DNA of 64,000 bases from Chryseolinea soli. Its GTDB lineage: Bacteria; Bacteroidota; Bacteroidia; Cytophagales; Cyclobacteriaceae. The DNA is taken from NCBI RefSeq assembly GCF_003589925.1, contig NZ_CP032382.1, forward strand, positions 744,001-808,000, written 5' to 3'. Shown piece after piece: positions 52,614 through 61,378 of this stretch. The first letter of the stretch is position 1. Each line of letters begins with the position of its first letter. The translations under genes and the position numbers were made by a program. Below the pieces are notes generated by a model. It saw only the letters and a list, made by a program, of their open reading frames with translations, ran no database searches and was not told the origin of the DNA.

Positions 52614-53327
52614 ATGGTCTCCATTTCGGCCGACGAGTTTAGAGCGCTGATGATCGCTGGTGGCATCATCGAAAACAAGAAAGTTAGCGAACCAGTAAAC
52701 ACGATGTTTACAACCTTTGAACGTCCGTTTACCATCAAGAACTGTAAATTGGTGTCGCTTCTTTTTAACGATTGCCCCTTGCATTCCATCGCCATCGAAG
52801 GCAACACCCACATCGATATCGTTACACTGGCCGGTGCGCAAACCAATTTCAATTCCTTCACCACAGACGCCTCCCCGGTGATTACAACCCTCAATATTGG
52901 CGGCGCGGGTAACGCGCAAACGGTAGCCATTCATTGCAAGGTACGCGACCTCACGTTTGAAGAGTGCTCCATCCGTGCCATCACGACAAACGCCACACAG
53001 AAAATGGCTACGCTGTCGTTGAAGCGAAATGTCGATTTCAATACGTTTCACCTGACGGGCCTCTATGGAACGGTTCAACTTGATTTTTCGAGTGGCGCTG
53101 AACTTACTTGCAAGGATACCCAGATCACCCACATCAGTGCCATATCGACAATCATTCAAGCCTATCATTTTACCGATCACGAGGGGACGTCATTGAGCTT
53201 CGACTCGTTGTCATTCAAGAAGGCCCGCTCCATGGCATTTGTAAATTCATCTTTTTTAAAGATCCGGGTTGAGGGCGATCAAAACCGTTTGTTCCAAAAT
53301 CTAACGGTTACGTTGACTGGGAATTGA
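52614..53327 (+). CDS. Hypothetical beta-rich protein
   Basis: This 237-residue protein has no signal peptide or membrane helix. Its strand-rich pattern repeats every 20-25 residues (FTIKNCKLVSLLFNDCPLHSIAIEGN, VRDLTFEECSIRAITTN, TCKDTQITHISAIS, SFKKARSMAFVNSSFLKIRVEGD). This suggests a pentapeptide- or beta-helix-like solenoid. No family is recognised. It is isolated between the RDD gene (divergent) and the PH-like membrane gene (convergent). Confidence 0.65.
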   Translation: MVSISADEFRALMIAGGIIENKKVSEPVNTMFTTFERPFTIKNCKLVSLLFNDCPLHSIAIEGNTHIDIVTLAGAQTNFNSFTTDASPVITTLNIGGAGNAQTVAIHCKVRDLTFEECSIRAITTNATQKMATLSLKRNVDFNTFHLTGLYGTVQLDFSSGAELTCKDTQITHISAISTIIQAYHFTDHEGTSLSFDSLSFKKARSMAFVNSSFLKIRVEGDQNRLFQNLTVTLTGN

Positions 53328-53402
53328 TCGCTGTGCGGAAATGCTTTCGTGCATCCATTGATTGGCCTTTCATCACCCGAAGAACGCCTATTGGCCGTGG
53401 GG

Positions 53403-54602
53403 TCATGGGTTGGCTTTTGCCCCCGGGATCTTATCGCCGGCAATGAAAAACCAGGGGATGCCGAATTTTCCTTTCATGCGGTACAGGCTTACCGATTCAC
53501 CAGGCTCAACGCTGCGATAGAAACGCGAAGATACTTTGGCGTCCTTCTGTTCTTTTTGCCCGCCCCAGGGTTCCAAGGTTAGATAATAGGTTCTGGTCTT
53601 CCCACTGCTGACATGTTTCCTCACAATTTTGACGGTGAAAATCTCCGGCGTCGAGGTATCGAGCAAGCCATTCAACGCGACTGCCGTGCCAAAGCTATAG
53701 GCCATCAACACAACCACAATGAAGATCGACGTAAAGATCTCGCTGCCTGTTCTAAATTTTAGTTCCGAATTTTTAAAGACAATCAGCACAATGAGGAGGG
53801 CCGTGATGGCGCCGGTCAATATCCACGCCTGACGAAAGTCCAGCACGTTAAAATCCATCAGCGTCCTCACCATAACGCTCGCACCGGTAAAAATAATCGC
53901 ATAAAAAACTGTCGGGTAGGCGGAATTCTTTTTCTCATCCAGTCGTATGAGGCCATTCGAAAGCTTGGACGCGAGCAAGGCGATCATGAACATTGCTATG
54001 GCGGCTGTCATGGACCACAAATTGGGCCCTGGCAAAAAGAATGCTACGACAGCTGCAATCCCACCAAAGACATTCACGGTGAGCGCCAGACGGCGTGCCC
54101 GTTGCAGCCTTTCCCCGCGCTGTTCCTCCGACCATCCGAACTCCGGATTGGCGAGTATTTCATTTTGCTCTTGTTGGATGGTCACCTCGTCCAGGTTGGG
54201 GTACCGCTGACTTAACCAATCGACAATGTCGTCTGTGGATCCAAAATAGGTACTCACCCGGATGCGTTTTTTGTTTTCCGTCGTGGGTTCAATAAAGATG
54301 TAGTTTTCATCCACGGAAAACCCGCGGATCTCATCCAGGTTCAAAGCGCGTTTAAAAAATGTACCGGTCGTATAAACCCTGTCCGTCGCAATCACGAAGG
54401 TATCTTTTTTAACCTCCCCAATGAAAAAGATCGACACCGCGATGCCCGTCAACGCCCCACCGATCTTAAGCCAATACACTACTTCATCGGGATTCCCTTC
54501 GGCTAATACGCTCGCCATAGCCCAACCCAATCCAGCAATGGCCAGAAACAAAAAGATGTAGATAAAAATGGCCCATCCTTTGGCCAGGCGATAGATTCTC
54601 AT
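53403..54602 (-). CDS. Membrane protein with PH-like domain
   Basis: The 399-residue protein has two N-terminal membrane helices (about 13-33 and 45-62). A cytosolic PH-like domain follows (about 68-135: KDTFVIATDRVYTTGTFFKRALNLDEIRGFSVDENYIFIE). Then come a helical linker and four more membrane helices (about 180-290), and a C-terminal extracytoplasmic part. Bacterial PH domains of this sort are found in envelope proteins with unknown roles. I cannot name the family. Confidence 0.7.
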   Translation of the reverse strand: MRIYRLAKGWAIFIYIFLFLAIAGLGWAMASVLAEGNPDEVVYWLKIGGALTGIAVSIFFIGEVKKDTFVIATDRVYTTGTFFKRALNLDEIRGFSVDENYIFIEPTTENKKRIRVSTYFGSTDDIVDWLSQRYPNLDEVTIQQEQNEILANPEFGWSEEQRGERLQRARRLALTVNVFGGIAAVVAFFLPGPNLWSMTAAIAMFMIALLASKLSNGLIRLDEKKNSAYPTVFYAIIFTGASVMVRTLMDFNVLDFRQAWILTGAITALLIVLIVFKNSELKFRTGSEIFTSIFIVVVLMAYSFGTAVALNGLLDTSTPEIFTVKIVRKHVSSGKTRTYYLTLEPWGGQKEQKDAKVSSRFYRSVEPGESVSLYRMKGKFGIPWFFIAGDKIPGAKANP

Positions 54603-54842
54603 AGGTCTGTGTAACGGAAATAAATGGAACTTATTCGGAGATCAAGATAGTGGAAATAAAAACTTTTCAAAAAGTTCGATGTGTTGATCCGAGACGCGTT
54701 GATCATGTCATTTTAAAAATCCAGGAGTGATATACCCTTCGGAACCGGTGTTGTCCCGTTCAAATGACCGTCCGTAAAAACCAATGCATTTTTGTCATCA
54801 TAAAATATCAACTTTCCTATCGATCCAATAGCCCAACGATCT

Positions 54843-56330
54843 ATGAGCCGAACACTCTGCTTTGCCTTGCTAGTTATTATGGGGTGCCAGTCCACGCCAC
54901 AGGAGATCACCGTCACCTACCAGGAGTCTGCCGAAGACTTCCCCAACCCCGAGCGCGGATTCTATCACCCCACCAATGCGCTCGCGAGCAAGTTCGAGCC
55001 ATTGTCGGAAGGCGTTTTGAAAGGCTACCGGTCACCCACACGCAAAGGCAAAGCCGAATACGATGTGGTGAGCACGCTGATCTACCGGGATTTCGTTTTG
55101 GACAATTTCACCACCCAGCCCTTAAGCGAGGACTTCCTCACGCAAATAAAAACCGATTTCAGCACAGCGCGCACCGCCGGCGTGAAGCTGATCCCGCGAT
55201 TCACGTATATCGTCAAAACAAAAAAAGGGAACTGCCCGGATGTTTCCATCTGCCCGCCTTATGGTGACGCACCAAAAAATATCGTACTGGGCCACATCGC
55301 CCAACTCAAACCTGTTCTCCATGAGAATGCCGACGTGATCGCCTTTGTGCAAATGGGCTTTATCGGAATCTGGGGAGAAAATTATTACACCGATTATTTC
55401 GGCGATGCCTCCAACAACAACCATCAAAAGAAATTGCTCGACGCCAACTGGCAGGACCGCATTGACGTGTTGAAAGCCCTACTCGATGCCACACCCCCCG
55501 AGCTCATGGTACAGGTTCGAACACCCCAGATCAAACAACGACAGGTCTATGGCATCCAGGCGCCCGTCACCTCCGAGCCCCTCACAGAAAATGAGGCCTT
55601 CAACGGAACCGACAAAGCCCGCATCGGTTTCCACAACGACTGCTTCATCTCCAGCCCCGACGACTATGGAACCTTCGACGACTACGGCAATTCCGCCACA
55701 CCCCGCAAATCCGAAACCGCGACGCTTCGAAAATATTTTGCCGCCGACAGCCGGTTTGTCGTTGTTGGCGGCGAAACCTGCAGCGACGACTACAGTCCCG
55801 AAAATGACTGCGGCCCCGCCGGACATGCAGAACAGGAGATGAAAGACATGCACTACACTTACCTGAACACCAGCTACAACAATGACGTGAACAACGATTG
55901 GGTGACGGGTGGATGTATGGAAAGCATTAAGAGAAATCTGGGCTATCGGTTCGTACTAAAAACGGGAGTTTATCCTTCTGCCGTATCGGATTCTTTGAAA
56001 GTGAAATTGTCGCTGGAAAATGTCGGCTATGCTTCCCCCGTCAACGCCCGGCCGGTGGAATTGATCCTCAGGAATGTGGATGACAAATCTGTCCACACCT
56101 TTACGTTTCGCACGGATATTCGAAAATGGTACAGTGGCAATGTGGCGCTGATCGGAAGCTTTTCGGTTAGTACAATACCTGCGGGCTCATACGAGCTATT
56201 GCTGAATTTCCCTGACGCTCATAGCGCGTTAGCAAAGCGCGCGGAGTATTCGATCAGGCTGTCCAATCATGAGGTCTGGGAAGCTGAGACAGGGTTCAAC
56301 AAGCTCAACTTCAGGATCAAAGTGAAGTAG
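54843..56330 (+). CDS. DUF4874/DUF4832 secreted lipoprotein
   Basis: The 495-residue protein has a short lipoprotein signal (LCFALLVIMGC). Residues about 25-195 match DUF4874 (ESAEDFPNPERGFYHPTN, IYRDFVLDNF, IPRFTYI, VIAFVQMGFIGIWGEN). The part from about 200 on matches DUF4832. The TIM-barrel-like N-terminus with acidic residues at strand ends suggests a glycoside hydrolase, but activity is unproven. It ends 8 bases before the convergent permease. Confidence 0.85.
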   Translation: MSRTLCFALLVIMGCQSTPQEITVTYQESAEDFPNPERGFYHPTNALASKFEPLSEGVLKGYRSPTRKGKAEYDVVSTLIYRDFVLDNFTTQPLSEDFLTQIKTDFSTARTAGVKLIPRFTYIVKTKKGNCPDVSICPPYGDAPKNIVLGHIAQLKPVLHENADVIAFVQMGFIGIWGENYYTDYFGDASNNNHQKKLLDANWQDRIDVLKALLDATPPELMVQVRTPQIKQRQVYGIQAPVTSEPLTENEAFNGTDKARIGFHNDCFISSPDDYGTFDDYGNSATPRKSETATLRKYFAADSRFVVVGGETCSDDYSPENDCGPAGHAEQEMKDMHYTYLNTSYNNDVNNDWVTGGCMESIKRNLGYRFVLKTGVYPSAVSDSLKVKLSLENVGYASPVNARPVELILRNVDDKSVHTFTFRTDIRKWYSGNVALIGSFSVSTIPAGSYELLLNFPDAHSALAKRAEYSIRLSNHEVWEAETGFNKLNFRIKVK

Positions 56331-56338
56331 CCATCCCG

Positions 56339-58915
56339 TTACTCTCCACTACGCAACGTCTTTGCCGGGCTCGCCTTGGCCGCCCGCCACGTCTGCAACG
56401 CCACGGTGAACCAAGCCACCATCAACGCTGCTAAGCCGGCGCTAGCAAAAAACCACCATTGTAAGTTGATCTTATACGCAAACCCATCAAGCCACTGCTT
56501 ACTGATAACGTAACTAACCGGAAAAGAAATAACAATCGCCACCAGCACCATCCGCGTAAAATCCCGCATCAGCAAAAACACGACGCCAACATTGGTTGCA
56601 CCGTGAATCTTGCGAATGCCAATCTCCTTAAGCCTGCGCTCTGCCGTGAATGCCGCGAGTCCAAGGAGTCCCAAGCTGGAGATCAGAATCGCCAGGCCGG
56701 CAAAATATTTAGAAAGCGTAGCCACGCGTTGTTCAGCAACATACTGTGCCTGATAATCCTGATCAAGAAAACGATAGCTCAGAAGAAAACCAGGGTTGTA
56801 TTCCTTATGAAATTTCTCAAGACGCGCGATAACGTCTGCCTCCTTGCCGGCCTCCACTTTCATCATCACCATAAACGTTCCGTCGGGAGCGAGGTTAAAA
56901 AAGAGCGGTTTCACTTTCTCATGGAACGACCGGAAATGAAAATCTTTTACCACACCTACAATGGTGCGGGGCTTGCCCCAGAGGGTTACCGTCTTGCCGA
57001 TGGGATCTTGCATGTCCATAGCGGCGATGGCGGCTTCGTTAAAGATGATGTTGGTATCTTCGGTGCCAAAGCGGGGTGAGTAGTAGCGGCCGGCCAGCAA
57101 TTGCACCTCCAGCATCTCGATCATGCCATAGTTCACTCTCACGTTCTCCATCTCCACCACCAGGTCGGGATCTTTGCCTTCCCATTGCATGGAGCTGGTG
57201 CTGCTGCCGGCGCCAAATTCCATCAGGCTATGGCCGATGCTGGAGGCGTCGGTCACACCGGGAAAATTCTTGACCGTGGCGATAACCGTCTCCAGGTTTT
57301 GGGTGACCTTGCCCTGTCCCTCGAAGTACAACAAGTGATCCTTGTTATAGCCGAGGTTCTTGGTTTGTGTATACTGCATCTGCTCATACACGACCCACAC
57401 CGACACGATGAGCACGACGGAACATACAAATTGAAACACCACCAATCCGCGGCGCACCCATAGTTCGCTCCACGATCCATGAAGTTGGCCTTTCAGTATT
57501 GCCACGGGGTTGAACCCGGAAAGATACAAGGCGGGATAGCTGCCGGCCACCCATCCTGCAAAAACGGCAAGGCCCGCCAGCGACAACAGCGTGGAGTAGT
57601 CGGTAGGTACCGTCAATGTTTTTCCCGTGATGAGATTAAACTGTGGCAACAGCAAAATAACCAGCAGAAACGCACACGCCATCGAGAGCAATGCCATGAG
57701 CATGGATTCCCCCAGGTATTGGATGATCAGTGCACGCCGGCTTGCGCCCATGGCCTTCTTCGTTCCGATCTCTTTTATGCGGCGCGATGCACGGGCGGTA
57801 GACAAATTCATGAAGTTGATACACGCAATGAGCAAGATAAAAAATGCGATGATCGAAAACATGCGCACATACTCGATCCGACCGCCGGCTTCCACGCCGT
57901 TCACGAACCGTCCGTGCAAGTAAAGATGAGCATAGGGAGTGGCAAACACGGTGGTGCCTTTCTCTCCACCATGATCCTTGACAAAGTTGACGATCTTGGC
58001 CGAGAATGCCTCCACGGTGGCTCCCTCTCGCAACACCACGAAAGTCGACGGAGCGTTGTTCGTCCACTGCAGGGTCCACGGGTGAGCTTCCTTCATTTCG
58101 TCTGTGGTGAGCAAAAAGTCATACTGCTGTGTGGATTGTGCAGGCATTTTTTTGAACACGCCCGACACATTGAATAGCTTTTCATGCTGCCAGGTCACGG
58201 TCTTGCCCAGCACATTTTCGGCCGTGCCAAACAAGCGTATCGCCATCTCGTCGGAGAGGACAATTGATTTTTTATCAGTCAGCACTTTGTTCGGATCGCC
58301 TTGCAGCAGCGGGAACGAAAAGATCTTAAAATAATCCTTGCCTGCATAAACACCTGTACCCTGCATGTTGTGGTCGTCGACGGAGAGCACGTATTTATCG
58401 GTCCAGGATACCGTGGTAGCATACGCCACTTCGGGAAGCTCTTGCGCCATGGTCTCGGCTAGCATTCCGGGTGTGCCGCTCTGTACGGTGATCTGCCCGT
58501 TGTCTACCTGACGCTCCATCACCTCCACCAGGCGATCGCCGGCGGCATGCAGATGGTCGACCTTCAATTCGTCGCTCACCCAAAGATAGATCAGTATGGT
58601 GCACGCCAACCCTGACGACAATCCGACCAGGTTGATAAAGAAGGAACTCTTGTATTTCAAAAAATTCCGGTAGGTGATGGTGACGTTGTGGCGGAACATA
58701 GCGCGGGCATTTTGGTGAACATTGAATTTAAAGGCACGCAGGAACTGCGGCCGCAGATACTTACAAACACTCCATATAAAACTCCACCGGGCCCGACGGG
58801 GCGAGAAGACAGACTGTTTTTCAAAAACCTCGATAAGATCGCCTTCGATCTCCTCGAGATAGTCTTCACGGCAAAACCACCGCAGGAATTGTAGTGCTCG
58901 TTTCGGAGGTTTCAT
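56339..58915 (-). CDS. Prefix-domain FtsX-type permease of the second PadR operon
   Basis: The 858-residue protein opens with the soluble prefix domain (about 1-75; ALQFLRWFCREDYLEEIEGDLIEVFE). The duplicated permease architecture with FtsX blocks follows (NFMNLSTARASRRIKEIGTKKAMGASRRALI and ERRLKEIGIRKIHGATNVGVV). Its ATG overlaps the PadR stop as ATGA (58912-58915), so the two are translationally coupled. No ATPase gene is near. A homologous PadR-permease pair is at 3686-6691. It is predicted to be a PadR-controlled efflux component. Confidence 0.93.
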   Translation of the reverse strand: MKPPKRALQFLRWFCREDYLEEIEGDLIEVFEKQSVFSPRRARWSFIWSVCKYLRPQFLRAFKFNVHQNARAMFRHNVTITYRNFLKYKSSFFINLVGLSSGLACTILIYLWVSDELKVDHLHAAGDRLVEVMERQVDNGQITVQSGTPGMLAETMAQELPEVAYATTVSWTDKYVLSVDDHNMQGTGVYAGKDYFKIFSFPLLQGDPNKVLTDKKSIVLSDEMAIRLFGTAENVLGKTVTWQHEKLFNVSGVFKKMPAQSTQQYDFLLTTDEMKEAHPWTLQWTNNAPSTFVVLREGATVEAFSAKIVNFVKDHGGEKGTTVFATPYAHLYLHGRFVNGVEAGGRIEYVRMFSIIAFFILLIACINFMNLSTARASRRIKEIGTKKAMGASRRALIIQYLGESMLMALLSMACAFLLVILLLPQFNLITGKTLTVPTDYSTLLSLAGLAVFAGWVAGSYPALYLSGFNPVAILKGQLHGSWSELWVRRGLVVFQFVCSVVLIVSVWVVYEQMQYTQTKNLGYNKDHLLYFEGQGKVTQNLETVIATVKNFPGVTDASSIGHSLMEFGAGSSTSSMQWEGKDPDLVVEMENVRVNYGMIEMLEVQLLAGRYYSPRFGTEDTNIIFNEAAIAAMDMQDPIGKTVTLWGKPRTIVGVVKDFHFRSFHEKVKPLFFNLAPDGTFMVMMKVEAGKEADVIARLEKFHKEYNPGFLLSYRFLDQDYQAQYVAEQRVATLSKYFAGLAILISSLGLLGLAAFTAERRLKEIGIRKIHGATNVGVVFLLMRDFTRMVLVAIVISFPVSYVISKQWLDGFAYKINLQWWFFASAGLAALMVAWFTVALQTWRAAKASPAKTLRSGE

Positions 58916-59241
58916 TTGCTAAAGGATATATCGGGGATCAGGCTATAGATGCTGTTGCGCAGGGCGTATTGGTGATCCAATGCCCGCTTGCCCAGGGCGG
59001 TCATGACGTAGTATTTTTTTCTACGGCCTCCCCGATCTTCGGTGATGCCGCCAAAGCGCGACCGCACCAGCCCTTTGTCTTCCATGCGTTTGAGGGCGAC
59101 GTGCACGGCGCTGATGTTGAGCTTCTTTTTGAGGTGGCCTTCCAGGTTTTCGAGCACGGCCACGCCATAGGCCTCGTCGTGGAGGGCGCCAACCATCAAC
59201 AAGACCAATTCTTCAAATTCTCCGAGCGATGGAGTTTTCAT
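58912..59241 (-). CDS. PadR family transcriptional regulator
   Basis: The 109-residue protein (SLGEFEELVLLMVGALHDEAYGVAVLENLEGHLKKKLNISAVHVALKRMEDKGLV in outline) is a PadR winged helix with the basic wing GGRRKKYYVMT. It leads the operon with the permease at 56339-58915. The palindrome at 59265-59288 is the likely operator; repression relieved by a transported compound is the expected logic. Confidence 0.94.
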   Translation of the reverse strand: MKTPSLGEFEELVLLMVGALHDEAYGVAVLENLEGHLKKKLNISAVHVALKRMEDKGLVRSRFGGITEDRGGRRKKYYVMTALGKRALDHQYALRNSIYSLIPDISFSK

Positions 59242-59264
59242 AGCGATCTATTTACTTAACGAAT

Positions 59265-59288
59265 GTGAAATAAATAGATTATTTTCAC
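59265..59288. promoter_or_regulatory. Palindrome upstream of padR, probable operator
   Basis: GTGAAA (59265-59270) and TTTCAC (59283-59288) form an inverted repeat with further matching A/T pairs inside (24 bases in all). It lies 23 bases upstream of the PadR start at 59241 and would cover its promoter. A PadR dimer is the natural candidate ligand. Confidence 0.65.
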
Positions 59289-59428
59289 TTTTGCTATAGA
59301 AATAGATTTAATTTTTTGGCCTGCGGATTGATGCTGGATTCCACGCGGCTGAGCCTGTTCACAGCCGCCAGTGAATCCGGATTCGAACGAAAGGATGATA
59401 TGATCGTCTTTGCTGCCGCCTAACGCTC

Positions 59429-59890
59429 TTAAACCTCAACGCTATAGCCCACTTTTACCTTATCCATGACCACGTGCGTGTAAAAGTGTTTTACATTGTT
59501 ATTATCCATGAGCCATTTCTTGGAGAACGCTTCGTAATGCTGCATGTCTTTGGCATTGACCAGGATCACAAAGTCGTAGGTACCGGTCACGAAATAACAT
59601 TGCATCACCTCGGGGCATTTGCGCATGGTGGTCTTGAATTTCTCCAGGGCACGCGAGTTGCCATCCTGTAGAACAATATCGACGACACAAGTGATGCCGA
59701 TGCCTGCCACCTGGGGCGAAACGATGGACACATCCGCTTCAATGACTTTTTCATCGCGAAGCCGCTTCAACCTCCGCTGCACGGCCGACGGGCTCAGGCC
59801 CACCGCTTCGCCGAGTTCATCGGCGGTGGTCTTGTTGTTGCGTTGTAACAGTCTTAATAATTTTTTGTCGAACTCGTCCAGGGGTTGCAT
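59429..59890 (-). CDS. Lrp/AsnC family transcriptional regulator
   Basis: The 153-residue protein has the N-terminal HTH (DEFDKKLLRLLQRNNKTTADELGEAVGLSPSAVQRRLKRLRDEKVI in outline). A RAM ligand-binding domain follows (about 65-145: VVDIVLQDGNSRALEKFKTTMRKCPEVMQCYFVTGTYDFVILV). Lrp proteins sense amino acids and control adjacent metabolic genes. The divergent class V aminotransferase gene starts 118 bases away and is the likely target. No operator is evident to me. Confidence 0.94.
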   Translation of the reverse strand: MQPLDEFDKKLLRLLQRNNKTTADELGEAVGLSPSAVQRRLKRLRDEKVIEADVSIVSPQVAGIGITCVVDIVLQDGNSRALEKFKTTMRKCPEVMQCYFVTGTYDFVILVNAKDMQHYEAFSKKWLMDNNNVKHFYTHVVMDKVKVGYSVEV

Positions 59891-60008
59891 GTTTTATGCG
59901 TTTTGGGATTTAAAATTACCGGAAAAAACTGCTATTCCCTGTTCTTTGCAGAAATTGTGCAGGCAGGCGGTGGCAATTTTGCAGCGTCCTATCAAACATT
60001 TTTCCGCT

Positions 60009-61235
60009 ATGAAAAGCACGAACGAAAGTCCTTTCTCCCCCGAAGAGATCACCGCCTTGCGAAACGACACCGAAGGCTGCGGGCAGGTCATCCATCTCAA
60101 CAACGCCGGTGCGAGCCTGATGCCGCGGGGAGTGACGCAAAGTATCCTGGATCATATCAAGCTCGAGTCACAGATTGGCGGCTATGAAGCTTCTGCGCTG
60201 CGGCACGACGCCATCCGGCAATTCTATGATGTGGCGGGCAAGCTGTTCAATGGTAAGCCTGCGAACATCGCCTTTACGGCAAGCGCCACCGACTCCTATA
60301 CCCGTGCGCTGTCTGCCATCCCCTTCCGCGCGGGTGATATTATTCTGACCGATACCGACGACTTCATCTCCAACCAAATCCAATTCCTGTCCTGTCAAAA
60401 AAGGTTTGGCGTTCGCATCGAACACATCCGGAATTCTCCCGGCGGTGGCGTTGACCTTGATGATCTCGATCATAAGTTACACACCCTGCAACCCCGCTTA
60501 CTGGCCATCACGCACGTCCCCACCAACTCGGGCCTAGTTCAACCGGTGAACGCCATTGGCGAGATCTATGGACGCTATGCGCAACAGCACGGCGACAAAA
60601 CCTGGTATCTGCTGGACGCCTGCCAATCGGTTGGACAAATGAAACTGGACGTGGAGGTTTTAAAGTGCGACTTCCTGAGCGTAACCGGCCGCAAATTTCT
60701 TCGTGGCCCCCGCGGCACAGGATTTCTCTACATTTCCGACAAAGCCTTACAACAAGGACTGGAACCGCTGTTCATTGATATGCGCGGTGCGGAATGGATC
60801 GAAAAGGATCGCTACAAACCCCGTGAAGATGCCATGCGCTTCGAAGACTGGGAGTTTGCCTATGCCCTGGTCCTGGGGACTCGGATGGCCATTGAATATT
60901 GTCTGCACCTGGGCGAGGAGCGCATCTGGCAACAAGTGAAACTTCTCTCTACTTACATGCGCCAGGAGCTCGCTTCATTGAGCAGCCTTCGGATGCTCGA
61001 CCGTGGTCCGGAAACCTGCGGATTGGTCACCTTTACCGTGGCCGGTTCCGATCCAAAATACCTCGTGAACGAACTGCTGAAACGAAAGATCAACGTCGTC
61101 CCCAGCTTCCGGAATTTTGCCGTCATCGACTTCGACGAGAAAAAGGCAGCGTGGGCCATTCGCGCCTCGCCCCACTATTTCAATACGAAGCTTGAGATCG
61201 ATACTTTTATTTCCGCACTGAACGAAATAATTTGA
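60009..61235 (+). CDS. Class V aminotransferase (cysteine desulfurase-like PLP enzyme)
   Basis: The ATG at 60009 gives 408 residues; in-frame upstream codons run through the divergent Lrp gene and are not real. The PLP fold is shown by HLNNAGASLMPRGV, ITHVPTNSGLVQP, LLDACQSVGQMKLDVE (Asp for the pyridine N) and the Schiff-base Lys229 in VTGRKFLRGPRGTGF. The pattern is that of class V enzymes such as SufS, isopenicillin epimerase or EgtE. The reaction is uncertain: desulfurase, beta-lyase or racemase. The Lrp neighbour suggests an amino-acid substrate. Confidence 0.9.
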   Translation: MKSTNESPFSPEEITALRNDTEGCGQVIHLNNAGASLMPRGVTQSILDHIKLESQIGGYEASALRHDAIRQFYDVAGKLFNGKPANIAFTASATDSYTRALSAIPFRAGDIILTDTDDFISNQIQFLSCQKRFGVRIEHIRNSPGGGVDLDDLDHKLHTLQPRLLAITHVPTNSGLVQPVNAIGEIYGRYAQQHGDKTWYLLDACQSVGQMKLDVEVLKCDFLSVTGRKFLRGPRGTGFLYISDKALQQGLEPLFIDMRGAEWIEKDRYKPREDAMRFEDWEFAYALVLGTRMAIEYCLHLGEERIWQQVKLLSTYMRQELASLSSLRMLDRGPETCGLVTFTVAGSDPKYLVNELLKRKINVVPSFRNFAVIDFDEKKAAWAIRASPHYFNTKLEIDTFISALNEII

Positions 61236-61254
61236 CCAAACTCGCACGTCAAAC

Positions 61255-61325
61255 ACCACACGCACACTCTCACACACCCACACCCAACTCCCACACGCTC
61301 TACTGGCTCCTGGCTCCTGTTCCAC
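61255..61325 (-). repeat. 7-bp repeat with flanking G-rich tract (copy 2, inverted)
   Basis: On the minus strand this region reads AGGAGCCAGGAGCCAGTAG then AGCGTGTGGGAGTTGGGTGT and more G runs. That matches the order of copy 1 at 36890-37010 (AGCCAGTAGCCAGCGTGCGG and so on) with fewer repeat units. It lies between the aminotransferase and PhyH genes. Confidence 0.65.
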
Positions 61326-61378
61326 CATGTTAAAAAAGTACCAGTTTTAACCATCCCCGGTGTAGCCTTCCTGGTTGA

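Noticed and set aside
59619..60008. N-terminal extension of the aminotransferase running through the divergent Lrp gene
   Set aside because: The extension has no homology and lies antisense to a clear Lrp gene; the ATG at 60009 begins a normal class V N-terminus.
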